Shown here in pieces: positions 13,011 to 21,208 of a DNA stretch of 33,393 nucleotides. Source of the DNA: an uncultured Caulobacterales bacterium (GTDB taxonomy: Bacteria > Pseudomonadota > Alphaproteobacteria > Caulobacterales > Caulobacteraceae); the NCBI GenBank assembly GCA_903858685.1, contig CAIOJR010000044.1, positions 1 through 33,393 on the forward strand. The letters are read 5' to 3'. Below the pieces are notes generated by a model that saw only the letters and a program-made list of their open reading frames with translations, was not told where the DNA came from and did no database searches. How positions within the stretch are numbered: position 1 is the first letter of the stretch; every line of letters starts with the position of its first letter. Position numbers and translations under genes: made by a program.

Positions 13011-14852
13011 ATGGCCGCTCGATCCCCTGTTTTCGCCCTGCTGGCGTCGCTGGCGCTGATGGGCGCGGCTGACGCCCAGACCGTGGTGCAGACCGCCCAT
13101 GCGCCGGAATCCGCGTCGGCGCTCCCGTCTCCCGCGCGTGAGGCGGCTGCGCCGGCGCCAGCCAGCGAACCGGCCGCGCCCGGCGATCCGTCGTCGCCGG
13201 TGAGCAAGCCGGCCGAAACGTCGGTCGAGGCTGCGCCCCTGGCCAGCCTGGACCTGTTTTCCCCCGCGGGGCGCAATACGGGTCTGGGAGAGGACCTGTG
13301 GCGCGGCGCCTCGGCTGAACTCGCTCGCCGCGTCCTCCCGACCCTGGGCCGCACATCCCTGGAACCCGGACTGGCCCAACTGGCGCGACGGCTGACCGCA
13401 ACAGGCGCCACAGCGCCCGACGGCGCAGGGTCTGACGCCGATCTGGCGGGCGAGCGCGCTCTGGCTCTGGCCCGGCTGGGCGACACAGACGGCGCGCGAA
13501 TCATGCTGTCTCGAACGCCCGGCGTCTCGGCCCATGCCAGACTGTCTCAGTCAGCGGCGGAATCAGCTCTGTGGGGCGGCGAACTGGATCATGCCTGCGC
13601 CATTGGCGAGGCCCTGGCCGATGGCCGCGACGGCAGTTTCTGGCTGCAACTTCGGGCCATGTGTCTGACCCGGCAGGGCAAGGTGTCAGAGGCGCAACTC
13701 GCGCTTGATCTGGCCGCACAGACGCCGTCTCACGACGCAGACGCGCAACGTTTGGTCAACGCCATGATCAGCGGAGTCGCGCCAGGATCCGCCTCCGCAA
13801 CGACGGCGCTCGCCTATGCCGCGTCACGCCTGCTCAAGCTCGACCTGGCGCCGGTCATGGGGGACGCGGCCCTGCCGGCCCTTCTGGCTTTGGTGGCGGA
13901 CGACCAGATGAGCGCCGACGTGCGCCGCATGGCCGCATTTCGCCTGGTGATCAGCGCCACCGAGGCCGGAGAGACGGTCAGGCGCACCCTGCTCCTGCCC
14001 ACACCCGACACTCCGGCTGCGGCCGAGACGGCCGCGCCCGCCCCTCCACCAGTAATGCACAAGGGCCGCAAGACCGGGCGCGCCAAACCGGCGCCGACGC
14101 CCGTCATCGCAAAGCCATCTCCGGCTGAACGTCTCGACGCCCAGGCGGTCGCGCTCGCCCGGCTCTACGCCGCCGCGCGTAACGGGTCCGACCCTGCACA
14201 GCGCAACGCCGCTCTGTTGGCGCTCCTGAAATCGGCGCACGGCCCGGCCCTGCGCGGTCTGGCGACCCTGGCCGCGCCGGAAATCGCGCTGGCGACCGCC
14301 GATGGTCAGTCGCAGCCGGACATCTATCTTCTGGCTGTGGCGGCGGCTCTCACCGATGCGCCCAATCTGCAAAGCCTGAAGGACGGGCTGAAGACGGACG
14401 CGATCAGCGATGTGTCGACCGTGGACCTGGCCGCACTCGAAGCCGTTCAGGCGACGGTCCAGGCCGACCGGCCCACAGCACCCGCCCTTGCCCATCTGGC
14501 GGCGGCGACGGACAAGGCGACGCCCGCAGCCCGAACCCGCGCCGAAAATGGCGCCATCCTGTTGCTGGCCCTGACAGACGCAAAGACCGCGCCCGACAAT
14601 GAGACGCTGACCCTGCTCGCAGGTTTCGCCCCCCGGCGCGCCAGCAACGCCACCCTCGTGCTTTTGGCGAACGCCGCCGCAGACCGTCATCTGCGCGGCC
14701 AGACCGGACTCGTGGCGCTGAGCGCCGTCACTGGTGACGGCTGGAGTCTCGGCGACCGGGCCCTGTTTGTGCGGGCGCTGCAACGGGCGGGGCTGGAAGC
14801 GGAGGCCCGCTCCATCGCGCTGGACGGGCTATTGCCTCTGACCGGACGCTGA
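13011..14852 (+). CDS. Secreted Ala-rich helical protein of unknown function
   Basis: I do not recognise a named family. The 613-residue product has a signal peptide (about 1-22, L-M-G-A-A-D-A-Q). A Pro/Ala/Ser-rich linker follows to about 75. Most of the remainder is Ala/Leu-rich helix with the spacing of TPR or HEAT-like solenoids (for example A-L-A-R-L-G-D-T-D-G-A, G-K-V-S-E-A-Q-L-A-L). A basic Pro/Lys linker at about 342-372 splits it into two halves. It likely acts in the periplasm as a scaffold. The stop is 3 bases before the GTG of xerD, so it appears to be the first gene of a three-gene operon. Confidence 0.8.
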   Translation: MAARSPVFALLASLALMGAADAQTVVQTAHAPESASALPSPAREAAAPAPASEPAAPGDPSSPVSKPAETSVEAAPLASLDLFSPAGRNTGLGEDLWRGASAELARRVLPTLGRTSLEPGLAQLARRLTATGATAPDGAGSDADLAGERALALARLGDTDGARIMLSRTPGVSAHARLSQSAAESALWGGELDHACAIGEALADGRDGSFWLQLRAMCLTRQGKVSEAQLALDLAAQTPSHDADAQRLVNAMISGVAPGSASATTALAYAASRLLKLDLAPVMGDAALPALLALVADDQMSADVRRMAAFRLVISATEAGETVRRTLLLPTPDTPAAAETAAPAPPPVMHKGRKTGRAKPAPTPVIAKPSPAERLDAQAVALARLYAAARNGSDPAQRNAALLALLKSAHGPALRGLATLAAPEIALATADGQSQPDIYLLAVAAALTDAPNLQSLKDGLKTDAISDVSTVDLAALEAVQATVQADRPTAPALAHLAAATDKATPAARTRAENGAILLLALTDAKTAPDNETLTLLAGFAPRRASNATLVLLANAAADRHLRGQTGLVALSAVTGDGWSLGDRALFVRALQRAGLEAEARSIALDGLLPLTGR

Positions 14853-14855
14853 TGC

Positions 14856-15779
14856 GTGAGCGCCGCCCAGATCGAAGCCTTTCTGGAATCCATGGCCTCT
14901 GAGCGCGCCAGCGCGGCCAATACGCTTCGCGCCTACGAAAAGGACCTGGCGGACCTGGCGGCCTATCTGAGCGGATGTGGCGCCAGCGTGCTGAATGCCG
15001 CCGCCGAGCAGGTCGAGGCCTATTTTGTCGATCTGGGCGTCCGCGGATTGTCGGCGTCCACGGCTGCGCGACGGCGCGCGGCTGTTCGCCAGTTCTACCG
15101 CTTCGCCGTCGCCGAGGGCTGGCGCAAGGATGATCCGAGCCGCCGGGTGGACGCGCCCAAGCAGGGCCGCCCCCTGCCCAGGACCTTGAACCGCGCCGAT
15201 GTCGACGCCCTGATCGCCGCCGCCCATGCGCGCAAGGGGCATCCCGAGGACGCCGCCCGTATCGTGTGCGCCCTGGAGATTCTCTATGCGTCGGGTCTGC
15301 GCATTTCAGAGCTTCTCAGCCTTGGCCTGAACGCGGTGGCGCGCGATCCGGCCTATCTGATCGTCAAGGGCAAGGGCGGGAAGGAGCGTCTGGCCCCGCT
15401 CAACGGCCCCGCGCGAGGCGCGATCAAGGCCTATCTCGCCCTGCGACCGGCTCATATTCCCAAGGGCGCCAAGGATAGTCCGTGGCTGTTCCCGTCGCGC
15501 GGCGGAACCGGCGTGGAAAAGGATCGACTGACGCGGCGGCGTTTTGCGCAGCTCTTGGATGAAACAGCGCTGGCGGCGGGCCTCGACCCGGCCCAGATCA
15601 GCCCGCACGTCCTGCGCCACGCCTTCGCCACCCATCTGCTGGACGGGGGCGCCGACCTTCGCGCCGTGCAGACCCTGCTGGGTCACGCCGATATTTCGAC
15701 CACGGAAATCTATACCCATGTCGCCACCGAGCGTCTGAAAAACGTTGTGGCCACCAAGCACCCGCTGGCCCGGAAATGA
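14856..15779 (+). CDS. xerD: Tyrosine recombinase XerD
   Basis: With XerC it resolves chromosome dimers at the dif site near the division septum. The 307-residue protein has the N-terminal SAM-like core-binding domain (about 1-90) and the catalytic domain. Active residues are Arg149 (S-G-L-R-I-S-E), Lys173 (K-G-K-G-G-K-E-R), His251 and Arg254 (H-V-L-R-H), His277 (L-L-G-H-A-D) and the nucleophile Tyr286 (E-I-Y-T-H). The GTG at 14856 fits the conserved N-terminus. No dif site or phage genes are near, so this is the housekeeping enzyme rather than an integrase. The stop overlaps the next start by ATGA. Confidence 0.95.
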   Translation: MSAAQIEAFLESMASERASAANTLRAYEKDLADLAAYLSGCGASVLNAAAEQVEAYFVDLGVRGLSASTAARRRAAVRQFYRFAVAEGWRKDDPSRRVDAPKQGRPLPRTLNRADVDALIAAAHARKGHPEDAARIVCALEILYASGLRISELLSLGLNAVARDPAYLIVKGKGGKERLAPLNGPARGAIKAYLALRPAHIPKGAKDSPWLFPSRGGTGVEKDRLTRRRFAQLLDETALAAGLDPAQISPHVLRHAFATHLLDGGADLRAVQTLLGHADISTTEIYTHVATERLKNVVATKHPLARK

Positions 15780-17299
15780 GGTCGCGCAGCCGCGAAGTCC
15801 TGCTGATTGCGGCGCTGGCGGCCTTGAGCCTTGCGCCATTCCTGCTGGTCGCGACCCCGCCTCTGGTGGACCTGCCCGGGCATATGGGACGCTATTTCGT
15901 GCAGCTCAACCTGGCCCGGTCTCCGCTTCTGCAACGCGACTGGGCTTTTCACTGGCGGCTGTCGGGCAATCTGGGCATTGACCTGCTGATCGGGCCGCTG
16001 TCGCAGCTTTTAGGTCTGGAGCGGGCGGTGTGGCTCATCGCCGCGACCCTGCCCCCCCTGATGATCTGGGGTCTGGCGCGGATCAGCTGGGCCATACATG
16101 GGCGGATTTCGCCCTTCATGCTGGCCGCGACGCCATTCGTCTTCGCCTATCCGTTCCAGTTCGGCTTTCTGAACGACTGGCTGAGCACGGCTCTGGCCCT
16201 GCACGCCTTTGCCAGCTGGGTGAGGGCGAGCGGCTGGGGCGCGTGGCGGCGCGCCCTGGTCTTTGCGCCCGCCGCGGCGCTGATCTGGCTCTGCCACGTC
16301 TATGGCTGGGCGATCCTTCTGGTGCTGGCCGGAGCTTGGGAGCTGGAGCGCGCCTGGACGGCTCGCCCATCTCAATGGCCAGCCATGACGGCAAGGATCT
16401 CCGCAAGGCTCTGGCCGATCGGCCTGCCCATCCTGCTGGTCGTGCTCTGGCGGCACGGCGAAAGCGGCGGCGGCGGGACCGCCAATTTCTTCAATCCGTT
16501 TCTGAAGCTGGAAGGCCTGGTCTTCGTCCTGCGCGACCAGAACATGCTGGTCGATCTGGCCAGCCTGATCTTCGCCAGCGGACTGATATATTTCATGGTC
16601 CGGCAAAGACAGGTGCGGATCGAGCCCGGTCTGGCGCTGGCGGCCTGGCTGTTTGCATTGCTGGCGGCGCTGCTGCCCTTTTCCCTGTTCGGTTCGGACA
16701 TGGCCGATACGCGCCTCATACCGGTCGCCTTCATGATCGCCCTGACGTCTGGCAAACCAAGGCTTGAGGCTTGGCGCCCAGCCCGGACAGCGGGCGCCTT
16801 GGCGCTGATCCTGTTCCTTGGGCGTCTGGCCCTGATGGCGCAGGGCTTCATGGATTATGACCGCGATTTCCGTCAGCATCTTCAGGCCCTGGACCACGTG
16901 CCCCAGGGCGCCAGCATCGCCGTTCTGCGGCCGGCGCGGTGCGCTGTCTCAGCCCGCACCTGGCGCACCAGTCGGCTGGACCATCTGGATTCACTGGCCA
17001 TTGTGCGCCGCTCCGCCTTCGTCAATTCGCAATGGAGCATTCCCGGCGCCCAGTCGCTGGAACCGCTCCACGCCACGGGCACGGACTTCAACGCCGATCC
17101 TTCAGAGGTGGTGCGTCGCCCGTTGAACTGCGCCCTGCCTCTGACACCGCAATATCTGGCCCGGCTGAAGGCCCTGCCCCGTGCGAAGTTTGACTATCTG
17201 TGGCTGCTCGATTTCGATCTTGATGATCTGCCGCCGCCAAAGGGAATGACCCGCCTCTATGGGGACAGCCGCTCTGCGCTCTACCGCATCAACCGCTAG
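15776..17299 (+). CDS. Polytopic membrane protein, possibly GT-C glycosyltransferase-like
   Basis: Function not recognised. The 507 residues show a first membrane helix at about 8-27. A loop with D-L-P-G-H at 32-36 follows, where GT-C glycosyltransferases carry an acidic motif. Some eight to ten further hydrophobic segments run to about residue 356. A soluble C-terminal portion (about 360-507) contains three cysteines and an acidic F-D-L-D-D-L stretch. The layout (acidic first loop, many helices, soluble tail) is why a lipid-linked sugar transferase is suggested, but no signature settles it. It is coupled to xerD by a 4-base overlap. The TAG stop is part of a CTAG that starts a 103-base repeat. 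Confidence 0.75.
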   Translation: MRSRSREVLLIAALAALSLAPFLLVATPPLVDLPGHMGRYFVQLNLARSPLLQRDWAFHWRLSGNLGIDLLIGPLSQLLGLERAVWLIAATLPPLMIWGLARISWAIHGRISPFMLAATPFVFAYPFQFGFLNDWLSTALALHAFASWVRASGWGAWRRALVFAPAAALIWLCHVYGWAILLVLAGAWELERAWTARPSQWPAMTARISARLWPIGLPILLVVLWRHGESGGGGTANFFNPFLKLEGLVFVLRDQNMLVDLASLIFASGLIYFMVRQRQVRIEPGLALAAWLFALLAALLPFSLFGSDMADTRLIPVAFMIALTSGKPRLEAWRPARTAGALALILFLGRLALMAQGFMDYDRDFRQHLQALDHVPQGASIAVLRPARCAVSARTWRTSRLDHLDSLAIVRRSAFVNSQWSIPGAQSLEPLHATGTDFNADPSEVVRRPLNCALPLTPQYLARLKALPRAKFDYLWLLDFDLDDLPPPKGMTRLYGDSRSALYRINR

Positions 17300-17398
17300 A
17301 GACAAGCAAGATCCGATCGGATTGGATCGTATTTTGCCCATAAACCTAATCTGCGACGAACCGGTGTCCGCTTCCTCGGAAATTGGTCCAGGGCCTAG
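17296..17398. repeat. 103-base CTAG-bounded intergenic repeat, copy A
   Basis: The segment begins and ends with CTAG, and each CTAG carries the TAG stop of the flanking convergent gene (membrane protein and amylase). Its reverse complement aligns with bases 26285-26375. Shared blocks include TTTCCGA, GAAG, GACACCGG, a GCAG, an ATG-x(0-1)-GCAA and the GATcCAATCcGA/GATgCAATCgGA block. An internal palindrome TCCGATCGGA lies at 17312-17321. It resembles dispersed intergenic repeats seen in many alphaproteobacteria (recollection, not searched). It probably also ends both transcripts. Confidence 0.65.
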
Positions 17399-18726
17399 CT
17401 GATCCGCCACCCCCAGGCGGGCAGGGCGACCAGCATCTTTCCATCCGCCAGAGCCGCCGTGCGGGTTTGCGCCGACAGGTTCACCACCACGGTCACGACA
17501 TCGCGCCCCCTGACGCGCCGAAATGCGAACAGTTTGGGATCACCCGTCTCGATCAGTTCCAGATCCCCGCCCGCCGCGCCATTGGCCAGGGCGGCATGGT
17601 CATGCTTCAGTTTCAGAAGATGCGCATAAAAGTCCGTGCGTCCATAGGTCTTCCAGTCGATCGGATCCTTTTCAAAAAAGGCCAGTCGCTTGTCGAGACC
17701 GGCCTCCTGCCCGCCATAGATCAGGGGCATGCCGGGCAGGGTCGCCGCCAGCACCGCCATGGCGTCTGCGCCGTCGCCATAAAGCTCCCGGTCCGTGCCG
17801 TTCCACGAGTTTTCGTCATGATCGCTGGTAAAGGTCATGCGATAGGCCCCAACGGGATAGCGCTTGACCGGTTTTGCGTAGAGCGCCGCCAGATCGCGGG
17901 CGTCGGCCTTGCCCTGGGCCACCTTGATCAGGGTGTGATAAAGGACCCAGTCATAGGTCATGTCGAAGGCGCGCATCTGCATGTCCGGCGTGTCGGCCTC
18001 CGCCAGCATGAAGACCGGTTTGATGCGGTCAAGACGGGCGCGCGCCTCGTCCCAGAAGCTGACCGGCAGGGTCCAGGCGACGTCGCAACGAAAGCCGTCA
18101 ATATCGGCTTCGCGCAACCAGTAGCTCATGGCGTCGATCATGCCTTCGCGCACGTCCGGACGCGCATAGTCAAGCCCGATCACATCGGCCCAGACCTCCT
18201 CGTGGTGATCGCTGAGATCGGTGTAATGATAGCCCTGAAGCTCGCCCCTGGCGTTGCGGATATACCAGTCGGGATGCTGTTCGACCCAGACATGGTCCCA
18301 GCCCGTATGGTTGGCGACCCAGTCCAGAACCACCTTCAGGCCCTGGCGATGCGCGCTCGCCACCAGATGCTTGAAGCTGGCCAGATCGCCGTATTCGGGA
18401 TTGACCGCCTTGTAGTCGCTGACGGCGTAATAGCTGCCCAGCGCCCCCTTGCGCATCTTCTGACTGATGGGGTTGATCGGCATGATCCAGATGATGTCCA
18501 CGCCCATGGCGCGCAGGCGGGGCAGGTCGCGTTCAAAGGCGGCGAAGGTCCCCTCCTTGGTGTACTGCCTTATATTGACCTCGTAGATATTGGCCGATCC
18601 GGTCCAGGCCGGATGGTGGACCTGGCTGACGCCTTCAGTCAGAGGCAAGGACTGGGCGGCGCAGGTCGCGCCCGCCATGCCCAGGATGGCGCAGGACATG
18701 GCCGCAATCTGCCGAAAACCCTTCAC
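17395..18726 (-). CDS. Exported alpha-amylase family (GH13) glycosidase
   Basis: Hydrolyses alpha-1,4-glucans or maltodextrins, probably in the periplasm or outside. From the GTG at 18726 (good RBS GGGAGG) the product has 443 residues with a signal peptide (about 1-24). An earlier in-frame start at 18816 would spoil the signal peptide. GH13 regions seen are D-W-V-A-N-H at 135-140, G-F-R-C-D-V-A with the nucleophile Asp215, L-A-E-A with the acid Glu243, and S-D-H-D-E-N with Asp304. G-M-P-L-I-Y-G-G-Q-E follows. The pseudo-palindrome CAATCGTTTT at 18772-18781, upstream of the gene, resembles LacI/MalR-type operators (AAnCGnTT) weakly. It is divergent from the lyase gene and convergent with the membrane protein gene. 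Confidence 0.93.
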   Translation of the reverse strand: MKGFRQIAAMSCAILGMAGATCAAQSLPLTEGVSQVHHPAWTGSANIYEVNIRQYTKEGTFAAFERDLPRLRAMGVDIIWIMPINPISQKMRKGALGSYYAVSDYKAVNPEYGDLASFKHLVASAHRQGLKVVLDWVANHTGWDHVWVEQHPDWYIRNARGELQGYHYTDLSDHHEEVWADVIGLDYARPDVREGMIDAMSYWLREADIDGFRCDVAWTLPVSFWDEARARLDRIKPVFMLAEADTPDMQMRAFDMTYDWVLYHTLIKVAQGKADARDLAALYAKPVKRYPVGAYRMTFTSDHDENSWNGTDRELYGDGADAMAVLAATLPGMPLIYGGQEAGLDKRLAFFEKDPIDWKTYGRTDFYAHLLKLKHDHAALANGAAGGDLELIETGDPKLFAFRRVRGRDVVTVVVNLSAQTRTAALADGKMLVALPAWGWRIS

Positions 18727-18856
18727 GTCCCACCTCCCGCCTGTGTCGCGGAGCCGAATTGGCCAGGCTCGCAATCGTTTTCCGTGAGGCAAAACTCTAG
18801 CGCCGCCGTCGTCCATTCGCTAGGCCTTGTGCGCGACAGTTTGGGGAGCGACAAGC

Positions 18857-19909
18857 ATGAACAAGACCGCCCGCGGGTTTTTCAAGCCTTTGGCCATTGG
18901 CGCGCCCGCCCCCTATCGCGACCTGCCGTCACGGGTGGAGCGCATGTTGCACTTCATCCCGCCCCACCTCGACAAGGTGCGCGCCAAGATCGGCGAGACC
19001 CTGAAGGACGTCGATGTGATCGTCGGCAATCTGGAGGACGCCATTCCCGCCGAATCCAAGGAAGCCGCACGGGCGGGCTTCATCGAGCTGGGCAAGGCGC
19101 ACGATTTCGCCGCCGCGGGCGTGGGTCTGTGGACCCGGATCAACTGCCTCAACTCGCCCTGGCACCTTGACGACGTCACCGAAATTGTCGGCGCCCTGGG
19201 CGATCGGTTGGACGTGATCATCGTGCCCAAGGTCGAGGGGCCGTGGGACATCCATTATATGGACCAGCTTCTGGCCCTTCTGGAAGCCAGACACGGCCTG
19301 ACCAAGCCCATCCTGTTGCACGCCATTCTGGAAACGGCCGAAGGCGTGATGAATGTTGAAGCCATTGCCGGCGCCAGTCCGCGAATGCAGGGCATCAGCC
19401 TTGGCCCCGCTGATCTGGCCGCCAGTCGCGGCATGAAGACAACCCGCGTCGGCGGCGGGCACCCCTTCTATCGGGTCATGGAAGATCCCCGCGCAGACGG
19501 CGACCCGCGCGCCAGCGTCCAGCAGGACCTTTGGCACTACACCTTGGCCAAGATGGTGGACGCCTGCGCCGCCCATGGGATCAAGGCCTTTTACGGACCG
19601 TTCGGAGACATAGCCGACCTTGATGCTTGCGAGCAGCAGTTCCGCAACGCCTTTCTGCTGGGCTGCGCCGGCGCCTGGAGTCTGCATCCAAGCCAGATTG
19701 CGGTGGCCAAGAAGGTGTTCAGCCCCGACCCCGCAGAAGTGGCCTTCGCCAAACGTATTCTGGAGGCCATGCCCAATGGTTCAGGCGTCGCCATGCTCGA
19801 CGGCAAGATGCAGGACGACGCGACCTGGAAACAGGCCAAGGTGCTGGTAGACTGCGCGCGTCAGATTGCCGGCAAGGACAGGGCCTTTGCAGATATATAT
19901 GGACTTTAG
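18857..19909 (+). CDS. HpcH/HpaI aldolase/citrate lyase family (CitE/malyl-CoA lyase-like) protein
   Basis: This TIM-barrel superfamily cleaves or forms C-C bonds in CoA thioesters such as malyl-CoA, citramalyl-CoA or beta-methylmalyl-CoA, using Mg. The 350 residues (ATG at 18857, GGGGAG upstream) show N-L-E-D-A-I-P at 58-64, an Arg at 94 (W-T-R-I-N), the Mg ligand Glu159 (L-E-T-A-E-G) and G-P-A-D-L-A at 183-188 with Asp186. L-H-P-S-Q-I follows at 276-281. All are hallmark positions. Substrate cannot be decided: there are no glyoxylate, ethylmalonyl-CoA or propionate genes alongside. The product is longer at the N-terminus than typical CitE. Confidence 0.85.
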   Translation: MNKTARGFFKPLAIGAPAPYRDLPSRVERMLHFIPPHLDKVRAKIGETLKDVDVIVGNLEDAIPAESKEAARAGFIELGKAHDFAAAGVGLWTRINCLNSPWHLDDVTEIVGALGDRLDVIIVPKVEGPWDIHYMDQLLALLEARHGLTKPILLHAILETAEGVMNVEAIAGASPRMQGISLGPADLAASRGMKTTRVGGGHPFYRVMEDPRADGDPRASVQQDLWHYTLAKMVDACAAHGIKAFYGPFGDIADLDACEQQFRNAFLLGCAGAWSLHPSQIAVAKKVFSPDPAEVAFAKRILEAMPNGSGVAMLDGKMQDDATWKQAKVLVDCARQIAGKDRAFADIYGL

Positions 19910-19933
19910 GCGCGCAGGCGAGCAGACGGCGTC

Positions 19934-20461
19934 TCAGGCGACGTTGGTCTTCTCCACCTGACGCTTGCGCGGTCCAGCATAGGACTCGCTGTTGAAGCGA
20001 CGGCGATCCGGGCCGACATACATCTTGGCTTCGATCCAGTCGCGCGGGTGGATGATGACATTCTCCACCCGCCGGAACAGGTCCTTCAGTGTGTAAGGCT
20101 TGCGCAGAAACTCATGGGCGCCGGCGTCTCTCGCGCCCTTGATGCTCTCCACCGTGGCTTCGGCCGTGTAGAGAATAACCGGCGCCGTGCGCGCGGCGAT
20201 CGGGCTGCGGCGCAGGTTGCGGATGAATTCCAGACCATTGAAGTCCGGTCCCGAGAGCTCGGTCAGAATGAGTTGCGGATCGAAATTGGCGACTGGCTCA
20301 ATGCCTTGCGACGTCTTGTGAACCACTTGAACATGCCGGGCGCCGAGATCGCGCATCACCTCCACCATCAGCTTGGCGCTGTTGGCGTTGGGATCCAAAA
20401 CCAGCACACGTTCCAGACCCGCAGCAATCTTGCGGAGCAGATTTTTGTCTGCCGTAAACAT
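19934..20461 (-). CDS. Single-domain response regulator with Glu at the phospho-acceptor site and a basic tail
   Basis: A CheY-like receiver of about 175 residues without an output domain. The acidic pocket is reduced to one Asp (L-D-P, residue 23). The phospho-acceptor Asp is replaced by Glu68 in L-T-E-L-S-G-P. The switch Thr99 (Y-T-A-E) and Lys121 (L-R-K-P) are kept. The tail (about 147-170) is rich in Arg and has two G-P-x-R-R/G-P-R-K-R motifs. Asp-to-Glu changes often mimic phosphorylation, so it may be locked active (inference). Arg-rich tails on CheY-like proteins bind c-di-GMP in Caulobacter Cle proteins; a parallel is possible but unproven. ATG 20461 is chosen because AAGG lies 9 bases upstream; ATG 20470 is the alternative. 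Confidence 0.85.
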   Translation of the reverse strand: MFTADKNLLRKIAAGLERVLVLDPNANSAKLMVEVMRDLGARHVQVVHKTSQGIEPVANFDPQLILTELSGPDFNGLEFIRNLRRSPIAARTAPVILYTAEATVESIKGARDAGAHEFLRKPYTLKDLFRRVENVIIHPRDWIEAKMYVGPDRRRFNSESYAGPRKRQVEKTNVA

Positions 20462-20465
20462 GGGG

Positions 20466-20504
20466 CCCATACCTTGCAATGTCGAAGCAAAGCCAAGGTA
20501 TGGG
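20466..20504 (-). promoter_or_regulatory. 11-bp inverted repeat covering the RBS of the receiver gene
   Basis: CCCATACCTTG (20466-20476) and CAAGGTATGGG (20494-20504) are perfect inverted copies with a 17-base spacer. On the minus-strand mRNA the 3' arm contains the AAGG Shine-Dalgarno and the alternative ATG at 20470, just before the ATG at 20461. A folded leader would hide the ribosome binding site. It could equally be a protein-binding operator for autoregulation. Confidence 0.55.
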
Positions 20505-20522
20505 CGACAGGTAAATATGGTA

Positions 20523-20547
20523 TTTAAACGGTGTGAATCCGTCTAAA
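20523..20547 (-). terminator. Hairpin with AT-rich flanks downstream of the lipoprotein gene
   Basis: TTTAAACGG (20523-20531) pairs with CCGTCTAAA (20539-20547) with one mismatch and a 7-base loop. On the minus strand the stem is followed by an A/T-rich stretch. It sits 12 bases after the lipoprotein stop, so it is a plausible terminator separating that gene from the receiver gene. Confidence 0.45.
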
Positions 20548-20559
20548 CTTACCTATGCC

Positions 20560-21102
20560 TCATCTCGTCGCAGACTCTCGGGATTGAAGTTCGGACGTCT
20601 GGTTACGTTGTTCCTCCCAATATGCACGACCTGTTGGCGGTTTCATAAGTAAACGTGGTGCACCGTCCTTACGAATGACACCAAACAGATTCTGACTAGG
20701 CGAATATACCAAAAGATCTCCGTTAGACGGCCGCGTGGCCGTCTCCAGGTCTGTCGGCGGATGCTCAAAAAAGGCGTGGACCTTGGTCAGATAATCGTCA
20801 AACGACTTGGCGCCCACGTCGACGCCCCGATGTTGAAACTGATAGCGCGCATTTTCCTCAGCGGTTCCACGGCGATTGTCCGCCCAGAGGGGCTTGCCAT
20901 GATAATCTGGCGGGGGTTCGCGTCGCACCCGTGGCGCGGCGGCGTATGCGGCGGGCGCCTGGGACGCAGACCGGTCCGAAGGCCCCGTCGGCGCCGCCGC
21001 TTCGCTGGATCTGGGGGTGTGGCGCGCCTCGCACGCGACCAGACACATGAGGCTGATCGCGGCGAAAATGGCAGAAGTCGTTTTTATTCCCGTCATGGTC
21101 AT
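20560..21102 (-). CDS. Lipoprotein with C-terminal domain resembling polymorphic-toxin nuclease domains
   Basis: The 180-residue product has a lipoprotein signal ending in L-V-A-C (Cys24, Glu at +2, so probably outer membrane). A Ser/Ala/Pro linker follows to about 60. The C-terminal domain (about 72-168) has the order L-W-A-D-N, E-E-N-A-R-Y-Q-F-Q-H, G-A-K-S-F-D-D-Y-L, G-D-L-L-V-Y, F-G-V-I-R-K-D-G and K-P-P-T-G-R-A-Y-W. I remember this layout from C-terminal nuclease-like toxin domains of contact-dependent and RHS proteins and from stand-alone alphaproteobacterial proteins; it was not checked by search. No immunity gene is adjacent. The gene is visibly more AT-rich than its neighbours and contains a CTAG (20696) inside coding, signs of transfer. 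ATG 21102 has GGTGAG upstream. Confidence 0.7.
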   Translation of the reverse strand: MTMTGIKTTSAIFAAISLMCLVACEARHTPRSSEAAAPTGPSDRSASQAPAAYAAAPRVRREPPPDYHGKPLWADNRRGTAEENARYQFQHRGVDVGAKSFDDYLTKVHAFFEHPPTDLETATRPSNGDLLVYSPSQNLFGVIRKDGAPRLLMKPPTGRAYWEEQRNQTSELQSRESATR

Positions 21103-21208
21103 GAGACTCACCGTTTATGCTCGCATGGGTAGTTATACATAGCGCAGAGCTTCGCGCGCGTCTCCCCTCTTGCTATGGGTGGGACCGGGACAAGGAGACG
21201 CAGCGCCA

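Noticed and set aside
14856-15779. XerD-like recombinase as a phage or integron integrase
   Set aside because: Length, motifs and neighbours (aroK-aroB) fit housekeeping XerD. No attC, cassette or phage genes are present.
17383-19170. 595-codon open frame on the plus strand opposite the amylase
   Set aside because: It runs antisense through the amylase and then in another frame of the lyase. It shows no family likeness, and both real genes have full motifs.
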